The position numbers and the translations under genes are program-made. The notes below the pieces were generated by a model. That model ran no database searches. It saw nothing but the letters and a program-made list of their open reading frames with translations, and was not told the origin of the DNA. Of a DNA stretch of 6,955 nucleotides, positions 5,940 through 6,955 are shown in pieces. The DNA comes from Helicobacteraceae bacterium (GTDB taxonomy: Bacteria > Campylobacterota > Campylobacteria > Campylobacterales > Sulfurimonadaceae), in assembly GCA_027061425.1 (NCBI GenBank), contig JALSUN010000191.1, forward strand, positions 1 through 6,955, written 5' to 3'. How positions within the stretch are numbered: position 1 is the first letter of the stretch; every line of letters begins with the position of its first letter.

Positions 5940-5969
5940 GTAGACTTTTTTAGATGTGGTCTACTTTTT
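5940..5969 (+). terminator. Intrinsic terminator after ridA
   Basis: GTAGAC (5940-5945) pairs with GTCTAC (5959-5964) and is followed directly by TTTTT. It lies just after the ridA stop and fits a rho-independent terminator on the plus strand only; the loop is rather long, at 13 bases. Confidence 0.7.
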
Positions 5970-5984
5970 AGTATTGTTTTCAAG

Positions 5985-6033
5985 TTTTTTTGACTCTTAA
6001 GCTTTGTCTTTCTAATCTTTCTTTTTTTGACTC
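5985..6033. repeat. Short direct repeat in a T-rich tract
   Basis: TTTTTTTGACTC occurs at 5985-5996 and again at 6022-6033, separated by a pyrimidine-rich spacer. It marks the left edge of the structured intergenic block. The identity over 12 bases is exact, but 7 of them are a T-run, so chance is possible. Confidence 0.4.
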
Positions 6034-6053
6034 AGCAAAATAAGAAACACACA

Positions 6054-6300
6054 GCACTAAAGTGCCGTACAGGACGGAACTAAATTTCGTATCGTAACAA
6101 AACTGACTCTAGCAGGGCTTCAGGGTCGGTAGCTACCGACTTCCCTCACTTTGTTTCATTTCTACCTAAAAACCCATAACTCGCTCATCGCTCAAACAGG
6201 TCTACGGTGTTGATGCTTCGCATATCAACTCTGTTTCCGAAGCTATAAAAGCCAAGCAGTTGGCTTTTACTTAACGCTTCTCATCTCTGGCGCGACAGAG
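6054..6300. other. Dense hairpin cluster, possible structured RNA or repeat block
   Basis: No credible gene lies here, yet inverted repeats follow one another: GCACT/AGTGC (6054-6065), CCGT/ACGG (6065-6077), the perfect 16-base palindrome GTCGGTAGCTACCGAC (6125-6140), AAACAG/CTGTTT (6194-6236) enclosing GTTGATGC/GCATATCAAC (6209-6229), GAAGC/GCTTC (6239-6280) enclosing the 9-base-pair stem AAAAGCCAA/TTGGCTTTT (6247-6268), and CTCTG/CAGAG (6285-6300). Nested stems are typical of structured RNA or of intergenic repeat elements. I find no signature of tmRNA, RNase P, SRP RNA or a known riboswitch. The active strand is unclear. Confidence 0.5.
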
Positions 6301-6416
6301 AAAAAAAGTTTAGTCCGCCACAGTTTAAATAATAAGGTAGCATGTAAACAAGAAAAAGCACATTGTGGAAATACTTGATTCGATTAAGTCCCGATCATTT
6401 AACAGTTATTGTTGCC

Positions 6417-6481
6417 GTCACTCCTGCGAAGGCAGGAGTCCACAAGTTTAAGTATTCAAACAAGTACAGATTTGTGGATTC
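6417..6481. repeat. REP-like palindromic repeat, second copy
   Basis: The first stem is ACTCCTGC (6420-6427) with GCAGGAGT (6432-6439), a perfect 8 base pairs with a GAAG loop. The second stem is GAGTCCACAA (6436-6445) with TTGTGGATTC (6472-6481), 10 pairs with one mismatch or wobble. The two stems share bases and so are alternatives. The unit matches that at 4944-4967. The flanking stretches, 6301-6416 and 6482-6620, are A/T-rich, with only a small palindrome (TGGAA/TTCCA, 6542-6556); I see nothing else there. Confidence 0.6.
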
Positions 6482-6620
6482 TTATCTTCACAGAGTAGTC
6501 AAACGTTATTTACAATAATAAAAGAACATATCTTTAAAAAATGGAACCCATTTCCAAGAGAACACATTACATCACTTTCTTATTAAAATAAAACATATTT
6601 CTCAAAATATACCCTAAACA

Positions 6621-6649
6621 TTGTATTAATATCTCTACTTAGATAGTAT
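6621..6649 (+). promoter_or_regulatory. Possible promoter of the lipoprotein gene
   Basis: TTGTAT (6621-6626) and TAGTAT (6644-6649) are separated by exactly 17 bases and lie in an A/T-rich stretch about 17 bases before the AGGAAG ribosome binding site. A short inverted repeat, ATAGT/ACTAT (6643-6660), overlaps the -10 region. Confidence 0.4.
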
Positions 6650-6675
6650 ATGACAACTATAACATAGGAAGTAAC

Positions 6676-6955
6676 ATGTTAAAACATAAAAAACTTTTAA
6701 TAGCAATCATATTAGTTGCAACAGCCTTGTTGACAGGGTGTACTCAGAGTGACGGGTTCTCTACAAGTAAAACAAGCGATTGGACACCAGACCAAGAGGT
6801 CATTGTCATAAACGGACATACTTTGCCGCCTGAACCAGACCCGGCTGTAAACAACGCAACACTGCTTGGTGTTGACAGTAATGACAATGGGGTCCGCGAT
6901 GATGTGGAGCGGTGGATCTATGAGACCTATAAAGACAAACATCCTATATATATTG
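6676..6955 (+). CDS. Partial lipoprotein with EF-hand-like loop
   Basis: The first 93 codons of a gene that runs off the right edge. The N-terminus MLKHKKLLIAIILVATALLTGC is a lipoprotein signal peptide: positive start, hydrophobic core and lipobox LTGC with the lipidated cysteine at C22. Thr follows the cysteine, so sorting to the outer membrane is likely, anchored facing the periplasm or surface. After a low-complexity linker, residues 67-78 read DSNDNGVRDDVE, an Asp/Asn-rich loop like the calcium-binding loops of EF-hand/thrombospondin type 3 repeats, preceded by PPEPDPAVNNATLLG. The pattern from PPEPDP to DDVE followed by WIY recurs, as far as I recall, in uncharacterised proteobacterial lipoproteins; the function is unknown. 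AGGAAG (6666-6671) precedes the ATG. The rest of the gene is needed to assign a family. Confidence 0.8.
   Translation, partial: MLKHKKLLIAIILVATALLTGCTQSDGFSTSKTSDWTPDQEVIVINGHTLPPEPDPAVNNATLLGVDSNDNGVRDDVERWIYETYKDKHPIYI

Noticed and set aside
6285..6307. CTCTG/CAGAG hairpin followed by an A-run as a terminator
   Set aside because: On the plus strand an A-run follows, and on the minus strand the T-run precedes the stem, so neither orientation works.
5970..6675. Known housekeeping RNA such as RNase P RNA, tmRNA, SRP RNA or 6S RNA
   Set aside because: None of their conserved core motifs could be recognised in either strand.
6712..6942. Minus-strand open frame opposite the lipoprotein gene
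   Set aside because: Shadow of the plus-strand gene, which has a lipobox, ribosome binding site and promoter.
1..6955. CRISPR array, transposase, integrase or toxin-antitoxin system
   Set aside because: No regularly spaced repeats and no matching protein motifs were found.

Overview
The window looks like a chromosomal stretch of a Campylobacterota bacterium, most like Sulfurovum or Sulfurimonas. The grounds are moderate base composition, A-rich AGGA/AAGGA ribosome binding sites, clean TATAAT-type -10 boxes without recognisable -35 boxes, and the gene families present. This assignment is inference; no ribosomal or other marker gene is included.

Left part (1-2242): a partial minus-strand gene for an exported protein runs off the left edge. 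Divergent from it is a small plus-strand gene for a MIP18/DUF59 (SufT-like) Fe-S maturation protein. Its stop lies 5 bases from the stop of a minus-strand gene for a DHH/DHHA1 phosphoesterase. That gene starts at TTG and follows an Rrf2-family regulator with a three-cysteine cluster, with a 22-base gap, so the two are probably one operon. A Fe-S-type regulator beside a Fe-S maturation protein suggests iron-sulfur or redox physiology, but this is circumstantial.

Middle part (2243-4859): a second minus-strand operon encodes an M20D amidohydrolase followed, with an 8-base overlap, by an unusual protein joining a RsbW-like (GHKL) ATPase domain to a GNAT acetyltransferase. The C-terminal end of the fusion resembles a degenerate second GNAT half. 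An amide hydrolase translationally coupled to an acyltransferase suggests a shared small-molecule substrate. This is the most interesting protein pair in the window.

Right part (4860-6955): a divergent promoter region carries a palindromic repeat. After it comes a plus-strand operon of a periplasmic thioredoxin-fold protein (CRWC motif) and a RidA enamine/imine deaminase, closed by a clear intrinsic terminator. About 700 bases without a convincing gene follow. They hold a dense cluster of hairpins (6054-6300), a second copy of the palindromic repeat (6417-6481) and an A/T-rich promoter stretch. The window ends inside a lipoprotein gene with an EF-hand-like Asp/Asn loop.

No transposase, CRISPR array, tRNA, rRNA or phage gene was found. 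The candidates for undescribed biology are the ATPase-GNAT/amidohydrolase pair and the structured intergenic block. Both would need genome comparison to judge.
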